A stretch of DNA of 64,000 nt, taken from assembly GCF_016862095.1 (NCBI RefSeq), contig NZ_BOMH01000001.1, forward strand, positions 124,001 to 188,000. Direction: 5' to 3'. Below, piece by piece: positions 27,363 through 35,690 of this stretch. A program made the translations under genes and the position numbers. The notes below the pieces were generated by a model. The model ran no database searches and was not told the origin of the DNA. It saw nothing but the letters and a program-made list of their open reading frames with translations. The stretch's first letter is position 1. Each line of letters begins with the position of its first letter. This stretch comes from Actinoplanes cyaneus (GTDB lineage Bacteria > Actinomycetota > Actinomycetes > Mycobacteriales > Micromonosporaceae).

Positions 27363-27911
27363 ATGGCGTACATCGATCTCGGCGTCGACGAGCGGGCGCT
27401 GCCCGGCATCCAAGGACTGCTGAAGTACCGGCCGGAGACGGCCGCCCCACTGATGGCTCTCGCGGAGACCCTTCTGCGCGGACCGAACTCCCTCACCCCC
27501 GGCGAGCGCGAGCTGATCGCCGCGCACGTCTCCGCCCTCAACGAGTGCGACTTCTGCCGCGACTCGCACGCCGCGGCCGCCGCCGCGCAGCTCCCGGAGG
27601 GCATGGCGCTGGTCGAGCAGGTCCGCGCGGACCCCTCGTCCGCACCGGTCGCCGCCAAGCTGCGTGCGCTGCTGCGGATAGCCGAAGCTGTCCGGCGCGA
27701 CGGCCGTGACGTGACCGAGAGCCTGGTGGCCGACGCCCGATCCGTGGGCGCGACCGACCCGGAAATCCACGACACGGTCCTGATCGCCGCAGCCTTCGCC
27801 ATGTTCAACCGTTACGTCGACGGCCTCGGCACCCGCACCCCGGACGACCCGCGCGCCTACGAGCTGTCCGCGAAGCGCATCACCACGTCCGGCTACCAGA
27901 ACAGAAGCTGA
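27363..27911 (+). CDS. Carboxymuconolactone decarboxylase/AhpD-like peroxidase-related protein
   Basis: 182 residues. The AhpD-type active site is present as NECDFCRDSH (Cys-x2-Cys-x3-His type) near residue 62. Such proteins act as thiol peroxidase/reductase partners. ATG 27363 lies six bases after TATCTT (27351-27356), suggesting a leaderless mRNA. It stands alone, and hairpin element 2 follows its stop. Confidence 0.88.
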   Translation: MAYIDLGVDERALPGIQGLLKYRPETAAPLMALAETLLRGPNSLTPGERELIAAHVSALNECDFCRDSHAAAAAAQLPEGMALVEQVRADPSSAPVAAKLRALLRIAEAVRRDGRDVTESLVADARSVGATDPEIHDTVLIAAAFAMFNRYVDGLGTRTPDDPRAYELSAKRITTSGYQNRS

Positions 27912-28020
27912 CCCCTTTCCCGTACGGCATGAGCCGCCCCGATCCACACCGGCGCTGATCCCGGCTGCCCCTCGCGCAGGACCCGGCCCACTTCCTCCAG
28001 CCCGCGGCTCGCCCCTCCCA

Positions 28021-28069
28021 CTGGTTCTCACGGTCGTTATGAGGCACGAACAACGACCGTGAGAACCAG
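28021..28069. repeat. Dispersed hairpin element, copy 2
   Basis: CTGGTTCTCACGGTCGTT (28021-28038) pairs perfectly over 18 bases with 28052-28069, leaving a 13-base loop. It shares the outer arm with copies at 11694 and 35380. It lies about 110 bases after the AhpD-like gene and before the ROK operon, so it may terminate the former. Confidence 0.8.
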
Positions 28070-28115
28070 CCGGGAGCGGGAGCGCGGGACGGGTCTCGCG
28101 GCAGAGATCGCGCCG

Positions 28116-28139
28116 ACTTTTGCACGGAGCGACAAAAGT
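28116..28139. promoter_or_regulatory. Probable ROK-regulator operator
   Basis: ACTTTTG (28116-28122) and CAAAAGT (28133-28139) form a perfect 7-base inverted repeat with a 10-base centre, about 90 bases before the ROK gene. A/T-rich arms of this kind are usual for NagC/XylR-type ROK repressors. Autoregulation of the sugar operon is inferred. Confidence 0.55.
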
Positions 28140-28228
28140 TCCGTCTACAGAGAACGAAGGTGTGGACCTCGCCGACGGAAGGGTCCTAACGTGACGGCCA
28201 ACACAGCGCGGAACGTGAGGTGGCTGTC

Positions 28229-29386
28229 GTGTTGTCGATTCTGCGTGCGCTCCGGGACGACGGTCCGGTGTCCCGGGCCGAGCTCGGCGATCGCCTGGGG
28301 CTGACCCGCCCGAGGCTGACCAGCGAGATAGAACGGCTGATCAAGGCCGGTTACATCACCGAGGCCGGAATGGCGGCGTCGCGCGGTGGACGGCGCTCGA
28401 CGCTGGTCGGGATCCACCCGCGGCTGCGCTTCGCGGCAGTGGACCTGGGCGCCGGGTCGATCGACATCGAGGTGGTGAACGGGCGGCTGGAGCCCTTGGT
28501 CGCGTACCGGGAGCCGGCCGACGTCCGCAAGGGACCGAAACCGATCCTGCACCGCGTCGGCGAGTTGCTCGCGAAGGCGCGCGCCGAGGGCGTCTACGAC
28601 CGTCTGGACGGGGTCGGGATCGGCGTCCCCGGCCCGGTCAGCTTCCGTGACGGCGTGCCGGTGTCCCCGCCGATAATGCCAGGCTGGGACCGCTATCCCG
28701 TCCGCGAGCTGCTCGCCCGCGAGCACGGCTGCCCGGTCGTGGTCGACAACGACGTCAACATCATGGCGGTCGGCGAGCGGCACGGCGGGGTCGCCCGGTC
28801 CGTCGACGACTTCCTGTTCGTGAAGATCGGCACCGGGATCGGGTGCGGGATCCATCTGTCCGGCGGCGTCTACCGCGGGGTCGACGGGTGCGCCGGCGAC
28901 ATCGGGCACATCCAGGTCGACGCGAACGGCCCGACCTGTTCGTGCGGCAACACCGGCTGCCTGGAGGCGGTGTTCAGCGGTGCGGCGCTGGCCCGGGACG
29001 CCCTGGCCGCGGCCCGGTCGGGCGCCTCCCCCGCGCTCGCCGAGCGCCTGTCGAAGAGCGACCGGCTGAACGCCCGGGACGTCGCCGAGGGTGCGGCCGA
29101 GGGCGACGTGGTCTGCATCAAGCTGATCCGGGAGGGCGGCCGCCGGGTCGGCGGGGTCCTGGCCGCGCTGGTGAGTTTCGCCAATCCGTCGATGATCGTC
29201 ATCGGGGGTGGGTTGGCGCAGCTCGGCCACGTACTACTGGCCGAGATCCGCAGCGTGGTCTACCGCCGGTCCCTGCCGCTGGCGACCGGCAATCTGCCCG
29301 TCGTGCTCTCCGAGCTCAGTGGCCGCGCGGGCGTCACCGGCGCGGCGGTGCTGGCCAGCGACACCGCGTTCGAGCAGGTCCCATGA
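28229..29386 (+). CDS. ROK-family transcriptional regulator
   Basis: 385 residues. A winged helix-turn-helix at about 10-60 (DDGPVSRAELGDRLGLTRPR) is followed by the ROK sugar-kinase-like domain: VDLGAGSIDIEVV, the VVDNDVNIMAVGE catalytic-type motif, GTGIGCGI and the zinc motif CSCGNTGCLE. It probably senses the sugar carried by the transporter encoded downstream. GTG 28229 has GAGG eight bases upstream; GTG 28220 is possible. An upstream frame from GTG 28191 reads TANTARNVR, typical of ROK N-termini but shifted in frame. ATGA overlap with the ATPase gene. Confidence 0.88.
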   Translation: MLSILRALRDDGPVSRAELGDRLGLTRPRLTSEIERLIKAGYITEAGMAASRGGRRSTLVGIHPRLRFAAVDLGAGSIDIEVVNGRLEPLVAYREPADVRKGPKPILHRVGELLAKARAEGVYDRLDGVGIGVPGPVSFRDGVPVSPPIMPGWDRYPVRELLAREHGCPVVVDNDVNIMAVGERHGGVARSVDDFLFVKIGTGIGCGIHLSGGVYRGVDGCAGDIGHIQVDANGPTCSCGNTGCLEAVFSGAALARDALAAARSGASPALAERLSKSDRLNARDVAEGAAEGDVVCIKLIREGGRRVGGVLAALVSFANPSMIVIGGGLAQLGHVLLAEIRSVVYRRSLPLATGNLPVVLSELSGRAGVTGAAVLASDTAFEQVP

Positions 29387-30951
29387 GCGAGTCGGCGGGC
29401 TCGGCCAGGAAGATCCTCACGCTCACCGACGTGGTGAAGGAGTTCCCCGGGGTTCGCGCGCTCGACGGCGTACACCTGGAAGTCCTCGAGGGTGAAGTTC
29501 ATTGCCTGCTGGGGCAGAACGGCGCCGGGAAGTCCACCCTGATCAAGGTCCTCGCCGGGGTTCATCACGCCGACTCGGGCGAGATCCTCTGGCAGGGCGA
29601 GCCGTTCGCGCCGGCCAGTCCGCAGGCCGCGATGCGCGCCGGGATCGCCACCATCTACCAGGAGCTGGACCTGGTCGACGACCTGTCGGTGGCGGAGAAC
29701 GCGTTCCTCGGGCACGAGCCGTCCCGGTTCGGCTTCACGCGGCGTCGCAGCGCCGCCGAGCAGACCCGGTTCATCCTGGGCAAACTCGGTCACCCGGAGA
29801 TCCCGCCGGGCCGCCTCATCAAGGACCTCCCGGCCGCCGGCAAGCAGATCGTCAGCATGGCCCGCGCGCTGTCCCACAACGCGAAGCTGATCGTGATGGA
29901 CGAGCCGAGTGCGGTCCTGGCCCACGACGAGGTCGAGAACCTGTTCCGGATCATCCGGGAGCTGACCGCGCACGGCATCGCCGTCGTCTACATCTCGCAC
30001 CGGCTCGCCGAGATCCGCGAGATCGGCGACCGGGTCACGGTCCTCAAGGACGGCCGCACGACCGCCGCCGGCCTGTCCGCCCGCACGCCGACCAGGGAAC
30101 TCGTCGGCAAGATGACCGGACGATCCTTCGAGTACGCCTTCCCCCCGCGCGTCGCCCCGGACAAGGAGAGCAGCGCCCCGGAGGAGAAGCGCACGCCGCT
30201 GCTGACGGTCACGAACCTCAGCCGTGCCGGAGAGTTCGCCGACATCAGCCTCACGGTCCGCCCCGGCGAGATCGTCGGCATCGCCGGTCTGGTCGGCTCC
30301 GGGCGCTCCGAACTGTTGGAGACGATCTTCGGTGCACGCCGGCCGGACACCGGCACCGTGATCCTGAACGGTCACCGGATCACCGGCGTCGGCAGCGCCG
30401 TCCGGCACGGCATGGGCATGGCCCCCGAGGAGCGCAAGAGCCAGGCCCTGCTCCTCGACGAGCCGGTCTTCAAGAACATGACGCTGGCCTCGTTCGCCGG
30501 CTTCGCCCGGGCCGGGTTCACCGCGGCCCGCGACGAGCGGGCGGCCGCCCAGCGCACCGCCGACAACCTGGAGCTGCGCCCGCGCGACGTGGACCGCCCG
30601 GTGCGCACCCTCTCCGGCGGCAACCAGCAGAAGGTTGTCGTCGGCCGCTGGCTCCTCACCAGGGAGAACAACGCGGGCGGGACCCGGCTGTTGCTGCTCG
30701 ACGAGCCGACCCGGGGTGTCGACGTCGGCGCCCGGGCCGAGCTCTACCAGGTCATCCACGACCTGGCCGCGAACGGCGTCGGCGTGCTGCTGGTCTCCAG
30801 CGAGGTGCCGGAGGTGCTCGGCCTCGCCGACCGGGTGCTGGTCATGCGCGAGGGCCGGCTGATCCACGAGGCGCTCGCCGGCGAGATCGACGAGGACACC
30901 GTGCTCGACCTCGTGATGGCGGGGTCGCTGATGGAGGGAGAGGCCGCGTGA
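29383..30951 (+). CDS. Sugar ABC transporter ATP-binding protein (RbsA/XylG type)
   Basis: 522 residues, two nucleotide-binding domains in tandem. Domain 1 has Walker A GQNGAGKST (about 45-53), a Q-loop in ATIYQELDLVDD and Walker B LIVMDEPSAVL. Domain 2 has the degenerate Walker A VGSGRSELLE, signature LSGGNQQKVV and Walker B LLLLDEPTRGVDVGA. This asymmetry is characteristic of the CUT2 monosaccharide importers. ATGA overlap upstream and GTGA overlap downstream. Confidence 0.94.
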   Translation: MSESAGSARKILTLTDVVKEFPGVRALDGVHLEVLEGEVHCLLGQNGAGKSTLIKVLAGVHHADSGEILWQGEPFAPASPQAAMRAGIATIYQELDLVDDLSVAENAFLGHEPSRFGFTRRRSAAEQTRFILGKLGHPEIPPGRLIKDLPAAGKQIVSMARALSHNAKLIVMDEPSAVLAHDEVENLFRIIRELTAHGIAVVYISHRLAEIREIGDRVTVLKDGRTTAAGLSARTPTRELVGKMTGRSFEYAFPPRVAPDKESSAPEEKRTPLLTVTNLSRAGEFADISLTVRPGEIVGIAGLVGSGRSELLETIFGARRPDTGTVILNGHRITGVGSAVRHGMGMAPEERKSQALLLDEPVFKNMTLASFAGFARAGFTAARDERAAAQRTADNLELRPRDVDRPVRTLSGGNQQKVVVGRWLLTRENNAGGTRLLLLDEPTRGVDVGARAELYQVIHDLAANGVGVLLVSSEVPEVLGLADRVLVMREGRLIHEALAGEIDEDTVLDLVMAGSLMEGEAA

Positions 30952-31967
30952 TCGCCGAGACGGCGCTTCCCAAGGCACAGAAATACGACGACAACCTCTT
31001 GCGCAACCTCGGTCTGGTCGGCGTGCTCGTCATTCTGGTGATCATCGGGATCGTCACCAGGCCCGAGCTCTACTCCGACCCGGCCTGGGTGCGGAACAAC
31101 GTTCTGATCATCCTGCAACAGGCGTCCGGGATCGGCGTGGTCACGGTCGGCATGACGTTCGTGATCATCGGGGGCGGGATCGATCTGTCGGTGGGTGCGA
31201 TCATCGCGCTGGCCGGCGTCTGGGCGACCACGCTGGCGACGCAGAGCTACGGCGCGGCCGGCATGATCTTCACGGCGCTCGTCGTGGGAGTCGCCGTGGG
31301 GCTGGTCAATGGCGTGCTCATCGCGTACGGCAAATTGGTCCCTTTCATCGCGACGCTCGCCATGCTCGTCTCCGCGCGCGGTCTGGCGGCGCAGATCTCC
31401 GGCAAGCAGACGCAGGTCTCCGCGAACGAGACGATCAACAGCATCGCCACCACGAAACTCCTCGGGATCCCGCTGCTGGTGTGGATCCTGGCGCTGGTCG
31501 TCGCCGCGGGCTGGGTGCTGCTGAACCGGACGACGTTCGGCCGGCGCACGGTCGCGGTCGGCGGCAACCCGGAGGCGGCCCGGCTGGCCGGTATCAACGT
31601 CAAACGGCACTCGCTGCTGCTCTACGTGCTCTCCGGGCTGTGCTGCGGGATCGGCGCGATCATGCTGACCTCGCAGGCCACCAGCGCGCAGGCGGCGATG
31701 GCCAACCTTTACGAGCTCGACGCGATCGCCGCGGCGATCATCGGCGGCACGCTGCTCAGCGGCGGCCGCGGCACCATCATCGGCGCCCTCTTCGGGGTGC
31801 TGGTGTTCTCCACGATCACCAATCTGTTCGCCATCAACAACCTCGCCACCGAGGTTCAGAACATGGTCAAGGGCGGCATCATCGTGGCCGCCGTGCTTCT
31901 TCAGCAGTTCCGCTATCGCTCCCTCACCAACCTCCTCAGGAGGAGAAATGTCTCCGATAAGCCGTAG
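30948..31967 (+). CDS. Sugar ABC transporter permease (RbsC type)
   Basis: 339 residues with eight to ten hydrophobic segments. GMTFVIIGGGIDLSVGAIIALAG and GGNPEAARLAGIN are hallmarks of CUT2 permeases, the latter being the loop that contacts the ATPase. The 3' end overlaps the binding-protein gene by 20 bases, within which lies that gene's AGGAGGAG ribosome site. Confidence 0.93.
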   Translation: MIAETALPKAQKYDDNLLRNLGLVGVLVILVIIGIVTRPELYSDPAWVRNNVLIILQQASGIGVVTVGMTFVIIGGGIDLSVGAIIALAGVWATTLATQSYGAAGMIFTALVVGVAVGLVNGVLIAYGKLVPFIATLAMLVSARGLAAQISGKQTQVSANETINSIATTKLLGIPLLVWILALVVAAGWVLLNRTTFGRRTVAVGGNPEAARLAGINVKRHSLLLYVLSGLCCGIGAIMLTSQATSAQAAMANLYELDAIAAAIIGGTLLSGGRGTIIGALFGVLVFSTITNLFAINNLATEVQNMVKGGIIVAAVLLQQFRYRSLTNLLRRRNVSDKP

Positions 31968-32988
31968 GCGCATCCTTCTCGGCAGCGCGGCAGCCGGCGC
32001 CGGCCTGGCGCTCACCGCCTGCACCAGCAACGACACCGGCAACGACGCCCAGGTGAAGACCGGCGGGAGCGGTGACGCCAACGCCGCCGCCGGTCAGAAA
32101 GTGATCATCGGGTTCTCCGCGCCGGCAGCCGACCACGGCTGGATCGCGGCGATCACCAACAACGCGAAGGCACAGGCCGCGGTCTACTCCGACGTGGAGT
32201 TGCGCCCGGTCGAGGCGGGCGCGGACGCGGCGGCTCAGCGCGCGGCCCTGTCCACCCTGATCGCGCAGAAGCCGCAGGTCATCGTCATGCTCCCGCATGA
32301 CGGCAAGGAGCTGAACGCGACCGGCCTCGAAGCGATGAAGGCCGGCATCCCGGTGGTCAACCTGGACCGGGCGTTCCCGTCGGCGGCCGCGTACCGGCTG
32401 CAGATCAAGGGCGACAACTACGGCATGGGCCTGGCCGCCGGGCAGTACATCGGTGAGCAGCTCAAGGCCAAGGGCGTCGGCAGCCCGATCATCGGCGAGA
32501 TCCCCGGCATCGACTCCCTGGAGCTGACCCAGGAGCGCACGAAGGGCTTCAACGACGCGCTCGCCGCCTTCGGTTTCAAGGTCGCCAACCGGCGCCCGGC
32601 CGAGTTCACCGCCGACTCCGGGCAGGCCGCCGCGACCGCGCTGCTGCAGGCGCTGCCGAAGATGGACGCGCTCTGGAACCACGACGACGACCAGGGCATC
32701 GGGGTGCTCGCCGCGATCAAGCAGGCCAACCGTAGCGAGTTCTTCATGGTCGGCGGCGCCGGCTCGAAGGCGGCGATCGACGCGATCACCAAGGACGACA
32801 CCGTGCTCAAGGCGACGGTCACCTACAGCCCGTCGATGGCGTCGTCGGCGATCAGCCTGGCCCGGCTCATCGGCCAGGGCAAGGGCATGTCCGACCTGGT
32901 CGAGCTGCAGGTGCCGAAGGAGATCACGCTGGCCTCCGAGACCATCACCAAGGACAACGCTTCGAAGTACGCGAAGCTCGGCTTCTAG
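31948..32988 (+). CDS. Sugar-binding lipoprotein of ABC transporter (RbsB type)
   Basis: 346 residues. The N-terminus MSPISRRRILLGSAAAGAGL combines a twin-arginine-like SRRRIL with a lipobox ending LTAC, so it is likely a Tat-exported lipoprotein. The periplasmic-binding fold includes VIIGFSAPAADHGWIAAITN and VNLDRAFPS. The sugar is not evident; RbsB-like proteins bind ribose, galactose, xylose or inositol. AGGAGGAG immediately upstream gives a very strong ribosome site, consistent with high expression of the binding protein. Confidence 0.93.
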   Translation: MSPISRRRILLGSAAAGAGLALTACTSNDTGNDAQVKTGGSGDANAAAGQKVIIGFSAPAADHGWIAAITNNAKAQAAVYSDVELRPVEAGADAAAQRAALSTLIAQKPQVIVMLPHDGKELNATGLEAMKAGIPVVNLDRAFPSAAAYRLQIKGDNYGMGLAAGQYIGEQLKAKGVGSPIIGEIPGIDSLELTQERTKGFNDALAAFGFKVANRRPAEFTADSGQAAATALLQALPKMDALWNHDDDQGIGVLAAIKQANRSEFFMVGGAGSKAAIDAITKDDTVLKATVTYSPSMASSAISLARLIGQGKGMSDLVELQVPKEITLASETITKDNASKYAKLGF

Positions 32989-32996
32989 GAGCACTG

Positions 32997-34172
32997 ATGT
33001 CGGAACCGCTGCGGGTCGCGATGGTCGGCTACGCGTTCATGGGGGCCGCGCACTCGCAGGCGTGGCGCACTGTCAACCACGTCTACGACCTGCCGGCGCC
33101 GGTCCGGATGCAGGTGCTCAGCGGCCGGTCCGCGACGGCGGTCGCCGCCGCGGCCGGCCGGCTCGGCTGGGCGGAGCACACCGACGACTGGCGCACGCTG
33201 CTCAAACGCGACGACGTCGACCTGATCGACATCTGCGCGCCGGGCGACGTGCACGCCGAGATCGCGATCGCGGCGCTCGCCGCGGGCAAGCACGTGCTCT
33301 GCGAGAAGCCCCTGGCCAATTCGGTGGCCGAGGCCCGCTCGATGGTCGCGGCCGCTTCCGCCGCGCAGGCTTCGGGCGTACGGGCGATGTGCGGCTTCAA
33401 CTACCGCCGCGTTCCCGCCGTCGCGCTGATGCGGCAGATGATCGCGGACGGGAAGATCGGCACGATCCGGCACGTCCGGGCGTCCTACCTGCAGGACTGG
33501 ATCGTGGATCCGGAGTTTCCCCTGGTCTGGCGCCTGCGTAAGGAGGTGGCCGGTTCCGGGGCGCTGGGTGACATCGGCGCGCACATCGTCGACTTGACCC
33601 AGTTCGTCACGGGCCGGCACCTCACCGAGGTGTGCGCGCTGACCGAGACGTTCGTCAAGTCCCGGCCGCTGCCCTCGTCGTCGGCGGGCCTGTCCGCAGC
33701 CGGTGACTCGTCGGCGTTCGGCGCGGTCACCGTCGACGACGCGGTGCTGTTCCTGGCCCGGCTCGGGGACGGGGTGGTCGGCACGTACGAGGCGACCCGC
33801 TTCGCCACCGGGCGCAAGAACGGCCTGCACGTGGAGATCAACGGCTCGCTGGGGACGCTGGTCTTCGACTTCGAGCGGATGAACGAGCTGCAGTTCTACT
33901 CCCTCGAAGCGCCCGCCGAGCAGCAGGGTTTCACCCGGATCCTGGTGACCGAGCCGACCCATCCGTACATGTCGGCGTGGTGGCCCCCGGGGCACCTGAT
34001 CGGTTACGAGCACACGTTCACCCACCAGGCGCACGACCTGGTCCGGGCGATCGCCGAGGGTGCGGATCCCACCCCGTCGTTCGCCGACGCGCTGCAGGTC
34101 CAGTTGGTCCTGGACGCCGTGGCCCGGTCCGCCGAGACGTCCGCGTGGACCCGCGTAGAGGAGGAATCATGA
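32997..34172 (+). CDS. Gfo/Idh/MocA-family oxidoreductase
   Basis: 391 residues. NAD(P) motif in [17 protein letters not shown] (about 6-22), the [13 protein letters not shown] signature near residue 102 with the catalytic-type Lys, and [16 protein letters not shown] for substrate binding. These enzymes oxidise sugars, inositols or their derivatives. It starts eight bases after the binding-protein gene and is coupled to the isomerase gene, so it probably acts on the imported sugar. Confidence 0.92.
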   Translation: MSEPLRVAMVGYAFMGAAHSQAWRTVNHVYDLPAPVRMQVLSGRSATAVAAAAGRLGWAEHTDDWRTLLKRDDVDLIDICAPGDVHAEIAIAALAAGKHVLCEKPLANSVAEARSMVAAASAAQASGVRAMCGFNYRRVPAVALMRQMIADGKIGTIRHVRASYLQDWIVDPEFPLVWRLRKEVAGSGALGDIGAHIVDLTQFVTGRHLTEVCALTETFVKSRPLPSSSAGLSAAGDSSAFGAVTVDDAVLFLARLGDGVVGTYEATRFATGRKNGLHVEINGSLGTLVFDFERMNELQFYSLEAPAEQQGFTRILVTEPTHPYMSAWWPPGHLIGYEHTFTHQAHDLVRAIAEGADPTPSFADALQVQLVLDAVARSAETSAWTRVEEES

Positions 34173-35173
34173 CCCGCCCGATCACGCTCTTCACCGGTCA
34201 GTGGGCCGACCTGCCGTTCGAGGAGGTGTGCCGGCTCGCCTCCGGCTGGGGTTACGACGGCCTGGAGATCGCCTGCTGGGGTGATCACCTCGACGTCGCG
34301 CTCGGCGCCACCGACCCCTCGTACATCGATGGTCGGCGGTCGATCCTGGAGAAGTACGGCCTGAAGGTCTACGCGATCTCCAACCACCTGACCGGGCAGG
34401 CGGTCTGCGACGACCCGATCGACCAGCGCCACCAGGACATCCTGTCGCCCGCGGTGTGGGGTGACGGCTCCCCCGAGGGTGTCCGGCAGCGCGCGGCCGC
34501 CGCGATGATGGACACCGCGCGGACCGCGGCCCGGCTCGGCGTCGACACCGTCGTCGGTTTCACCGGCTCGTCCATCTGGAAGTACGTCGCGATGTTCCCG
34601 CCGGTCACCGCCGCCATGGTCGACGCCGGCTACCAGGACTTCGCCGACCGCTGGAACCCGATCCTGGACGTCTTCGACGAGGTCGGCGTCCGCTTCGCGC
34701 ACGAGGTGCATCCTTCGGAGATCGCGTACGACTACTGGACAACCCGCCGAGCCCTGGAGGCCATCGGCAATCGGCCCGCGTTCGGGCTGAACTGGGACCC
34801 GTCCCATTTCGTCTGGCAGGACCTGGACCCCGCCGATTTCATCCTGGAGTTCGCCGACCGCATCTACCACGTCGACTGCAAGGACGTGAAGCTCGCCGTC
34901 GGCAACGGGCGCAACGGCCGCCTGGGCTCGCACCTGCCCTGGTCGGACCTGCGCCGCGGCTGGGACTTCGTCTCCACCGGTCACGGCGACGTCCCGTGGG
35001 AGCGCTGTTTCCGGGCGCTGAACTCGATCGGCTACTCCGGCCCGATCTCGGTCGAGTGGGAGGACGCCGGCATGGACCGTCTCGTCGGCGCGCCCTCAGC
35101 CCTGGAGTTCGTCCGCGGCCACCTCTTCGATCCGCCGGCCGCGGCGTTCGACGCCGCCTTCAGCACCCGCTGA
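34169..35173 (+). CDS. Sugar phosphate isomerase/epimerase (xylose-isomerase-like TIM barrel)
   Basis: 334 residues. The TIM-barrel pattern includes [20 protein letters not shown], the metal-binding Glu/His in [36 protein letters not shown] and [12 protein letters not shown]. It belongs to the AP endonuclease-2 superfamily group used in inositol and rare-sugar pathways. AGGAGGAATC provides the ribosome site and the start overlaps as ATGA. Last gene of the sugar operon; a degenerate copy of the following tandem repeat spans its stop codon. Confidence 0.92.
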   Translation: MTRPITLFTGQWADLPFEEVCRLASGWGYDGLEIACWGDHLDVALGATDPSYIDGRRSILEKYGLKVYAISNHLTGQAVCDDPIDQRHQDILSPAVWGDGSPEGVRQRAAAAMMDTARTAARLGVDTVVGFTGSSIWKYVAMFPPVTAAMVDAGYQDFADRWNPILDVFDEVGVRFAHEVHPSEIAYDYWTTRRALEAIGNRPAFGLNWDPSHFVWQDLDPADFILEFADRIYHVDCKDVKLAVGNGRNGRLGSHLPWSDLRRGWDFVSTGHGDVPWERCFRALNSIGYSGPISVEWEDAGMDRLVGAPSALEFVRGHLFDPPAAAFDAAFSTR

Positions 35174-35193
35174 CACAGCTCCCCACACCCCGA

Positions 35194-35318
35194 CGCCCGC
35201 CGACACAACGCCTCCCGGCGCCCGCTGACACAACACTTCCCGGCGCCCGCCGGGACAACGCCTCCCGGCGCCCGCCGGGACAACTGCTGTCAGCGTCCGC
35301 TGAGAGCATCTGCTTTCA
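35194..35318. repeat. 25-bp tandem repeat downstream of the sugar operon
   Basis: Five 25-bp units start at 35194, 35219, 35244, 35269 and 35294, with the core CGCCCGCCGACACAACGCCT. The first four are close to each other; the fifth is diverged and runs into the hairpin at 35288-35331. A degenerate copy (ACCCGCTGACACAGCTCCCC) covers the stop codon of the isomerase gene, so the array may have grown from that end. Confidence 0.85.
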
Positions 35319-35331
35319 ACGGACGCTGACA
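35288..35331 (+). terminator. Long hairpin, probable terminator of the sugar operon
   Basis: TGTCAGCGTCCG (35288-35299) pairs perfectly with 35320-35331; after one C-A mismatch, TGAGAGCA pairs with TGCTTTCA (one G-T), leaving a tiny TC loop. The stem is about 21 pairs with one mismatch. No U-tract follows, as is usual for actinobacterial terminators. Confidence 0.55.
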
Positions 35332-35379
35332 CACAGTCCGCGAGGTTGGCTCTCGGGCACGGCTCCGGCCGCGGCGGCA

Positions 35380-35444
35380 GGTCCCGGCTGGTTCTCATGG
35401 GCTTTATCCGTCCCGGATAACGCCCATGAGAACCAGCCGGGACC
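35380..35444. repeat. Dispersed hairpin element, copy 3
   Basis: 35380-35402 pairs perfectly with 35422-35444 over 23 bases; after one T-C mismatch TTATCCG pairs with CGGATAA around a TCC loop, giving a 31-position stem. The outer arm GGCTGGTTCTCA / TGAGAACCAGCC is shared with copies at 11694 and 28021. It lies between convergent genes. Confidence 0.85.
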
Positions 35445-35512
35445 GCGAGCCGCGCCGCTGCCCGGGCCCACAGCAGGTTGGCGTCCCGTATCGAGTGGTG
35501 CCGTGCACCGGG

Positions 35513-35631
35513 CGTGCGCCGGGTCTCGGACGTGGGCGTGCGCCGGGCATCGGACATGCGATGGGCGCCGGGCGTCGGGCGCCAGGCGCCGGACGCCAGG
35601 CGCCGGACGCCGGGCGTCGGACGTCAGGCGG
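35513..35631. repeat. GC-rich short tandem repeats
   Basis: Two 24-bp units (35513-35536, 35537-35560; core CGTGCGCCGGG) are followed by 14-bp units at 35567, 35581, 35595 and 35609 (GCCAGGCGCCGGAC and variants). The whole interval 35174-35690 holds no gene; it contains only this array, the 25-bp array and the two hairpins. Confidence 0.75.
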
Positions 35632-35690
35632 GCTCAGGGCGTTTGTCGGGCGGGCGTCGGGCGGGCGCGGTGAACCCGTGGGGGTCTCGG

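Noticed and set aside
35194-35318. Possible CRISPR array
   Set aside because: The 25-bp units are directly adjacent with no unique spacers, and no cas genes are present.
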